From Rhodospirillales bacterium (GTDB lineage: Bacteria; Pseudomonadota; Alphaproteobacteria; Rhodospirillales; Defluviicoccaceae), in assembly GCA_026125865.1 (NCBI GenBank), contig JAHCKI010000166.1, positions 1-5,902 on the forward strand: a stretch of 5,902 nucleotides of DNA, written 5' to 3'. This document shows positions 5,637-5,902 of the stretch, in pieces (positions within the stretch are counted from its first letter, which is position 1; every line of letters begins with the position of its first letter). The notes beneath the pieces were generated by a model, which did no database searches, was not told where the DNA came from, and saw nothing but the letters and a program-made list of their open reading frames with translations. Position numbers and translations under genes: made by a program.

Positions 5637-5652
5637 CGCAATTTAATACCAA
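5625..5652 (-). promoter_or_regulatory. Candidate promoter after pgeF (TTGGTA, 16 bp, TATATC)
   Basis: The minus strand has TTGGTA (5652-5647) and TATATC (5630-5625) with a 16-base spacer; each matches four of six consensus positions. It would start transcription near 5618, inside the possible 22-residue ORF, and produce a prs leader of about 200 bases containing both alternating repeat blocks. It competes with the candidate at 5501-5528; the sequence alone cannot decide which is used. Confidence 0.25.
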
Positions 5653-5657
5653 TGACC

Positions 5658-5902
5658 TCAAGGCGATGGCCTTACGGCGATGGCCGACAGCAGCCGGCCG
5701 TAGTCGCCGCCGCCGTCGTGGGTCGTACGGCGATAGCTGAAGAAGCGGTCGGCATCGGCGCAGGTATCCAGCGGCAAATCGTCGACCGCCGCGATGTCGA
5801 GGCCGCGGAGCCGCCCCGTCACGTAGCCCGGTAAGTCGAAACGGTGGTGGCCGTCCCGCTCCGAAGGAACGAAATACGCACGGTTGCCGGCGTCGGATTC
5901 GA
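5658..5902 (-). CDS. pgeF: Peptidoglycan editing factor PgeF / laccase-domain protein (C-terminal 80 residues, cut by window edge)
   Basis: This is the C-terminal part of a YfiH/PgeF (DUF152, multicopper-polyphenol-oxidase-like) protein; the frame enters at the right edge and stops at the TGA at 5658. It reads AGNRAYFVPSERDGHHRFDL, then GRLRGLDI and LDTCADADRFFSYRRTTH (44-61 of the fragment), then GDYGRLLSAIAV. The FFSYRRTTH...DYGR..SAI ending is the family's C-terminal hallmark. E. coli YfiH is a cytoplasmic factor that prevents wrong amino acids entering the peptidoglycan stem peptide; related proteins act as purine nucleoside phosphorylases. The metal-binding His/Cys residues lie in the missing part. 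The last residues (VRPSP) follow a 10-bp direct repeat that may have changed the natural stop. The gene is 239 bp upstream of prs in the same direction. Confidence 0.9.
   Translation of the reverse strand, partial: ESDAGNRAYFVPSERDGHHRFDLPGYVTGRLRGLDIAAVDDLPLDTCADADRFFSYRRTTHDGGGDYGRLLSAIAVRPSP
5662..5685. repeat. 10-bp direct repeat at the 3' end of pgeF
   Basis: GGCGATGGCC occurs at 5662-5671 and 5676-5685, a period of 14 bases. On the coding strand each copy reads GGCCATCGCC. Because 14 is not a multiple of three, the second copy is read in another frame. Without the insertion the C-terminus would read SAIAL and continue in the other frame, so the repeat may be a small tandem duplication that reset the last residues and stop of pgeF. 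Confidence 0.6.

Noticed and set aside
5422..5661. A 79-codon minus-strand frame starting at a TTG that overlaps the pgeF stop (TTGA) and ending three bases before prs.
   Set aside because: The spacing looks like an operon gene, but only about half of its codons end in G or C, unlike its neighbours. The protein has no recognisable motif, and the start has no Shine-Dalgarno. Kept only as part of the possible gene-remnant observation.

Overview
The window looks like chromosomal DNA from a GC-rich alphaproteobacterium, probably near Rhodospirillales. This rests on the prs-rplY-pth-ychF gene order, an alphaproteobacterial-style Prs (PRPP loop DDIVDSAGT, KRRERAG loop) and strong use of G/C-ending codons. 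The assignment is inferred from gene order and protein flavour, not from any search.

Right half (2005-5902, minus strand): a housekeeping cluster read right to left. It holds the C-terminal end of pgeF (peptidoglycan editing / laccase-domain protein), a 239-bp gap, prs (PRPP synthase), rplY/ctc (long-form ribosomal protein L25), pth (peptidyl-tRNA hydrolase) and ychF (Obg-like ATPase). pth and ychF overlap by 11 bases. Apart from PRPP synthesis, the last three genes concern the ribosome and translation quality control. The pgeF-prs gap is poorer in G/C than its surroundings and is the most structured non-coding part of the window. It carries two sets of alternating inverted repeats, a 12-bp palindrome, two weak candidate promoters and a possible 22-residue hydrophobic ORF.

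Left half: two overlapping plus-strand genes (1073-1983) encode two different PaaI-type hotdog thioesterases. They converge on ychF with only 21 bp between stop codons. Divergent from them is a complete dienelactone-hydrolase-family gene (291-959, minus). Downstream of that, also minus, is the start of a hemerythrin HHE-domain gene running off the left edge. The DLH-hemerythrin gap contains two near-perfect 17-bp direct repeats with an 18-bp period, a plausible regulatory element.

No CRISPR array, transposase, tRNA, rRNA or phage gene was seen. All genes belong to recognisable families and no undescribed multi-gene system is evident. The items most worth checking are the repeats before the hemerythrin gene, the structured prs leader, and the tandem thioesterase pair.
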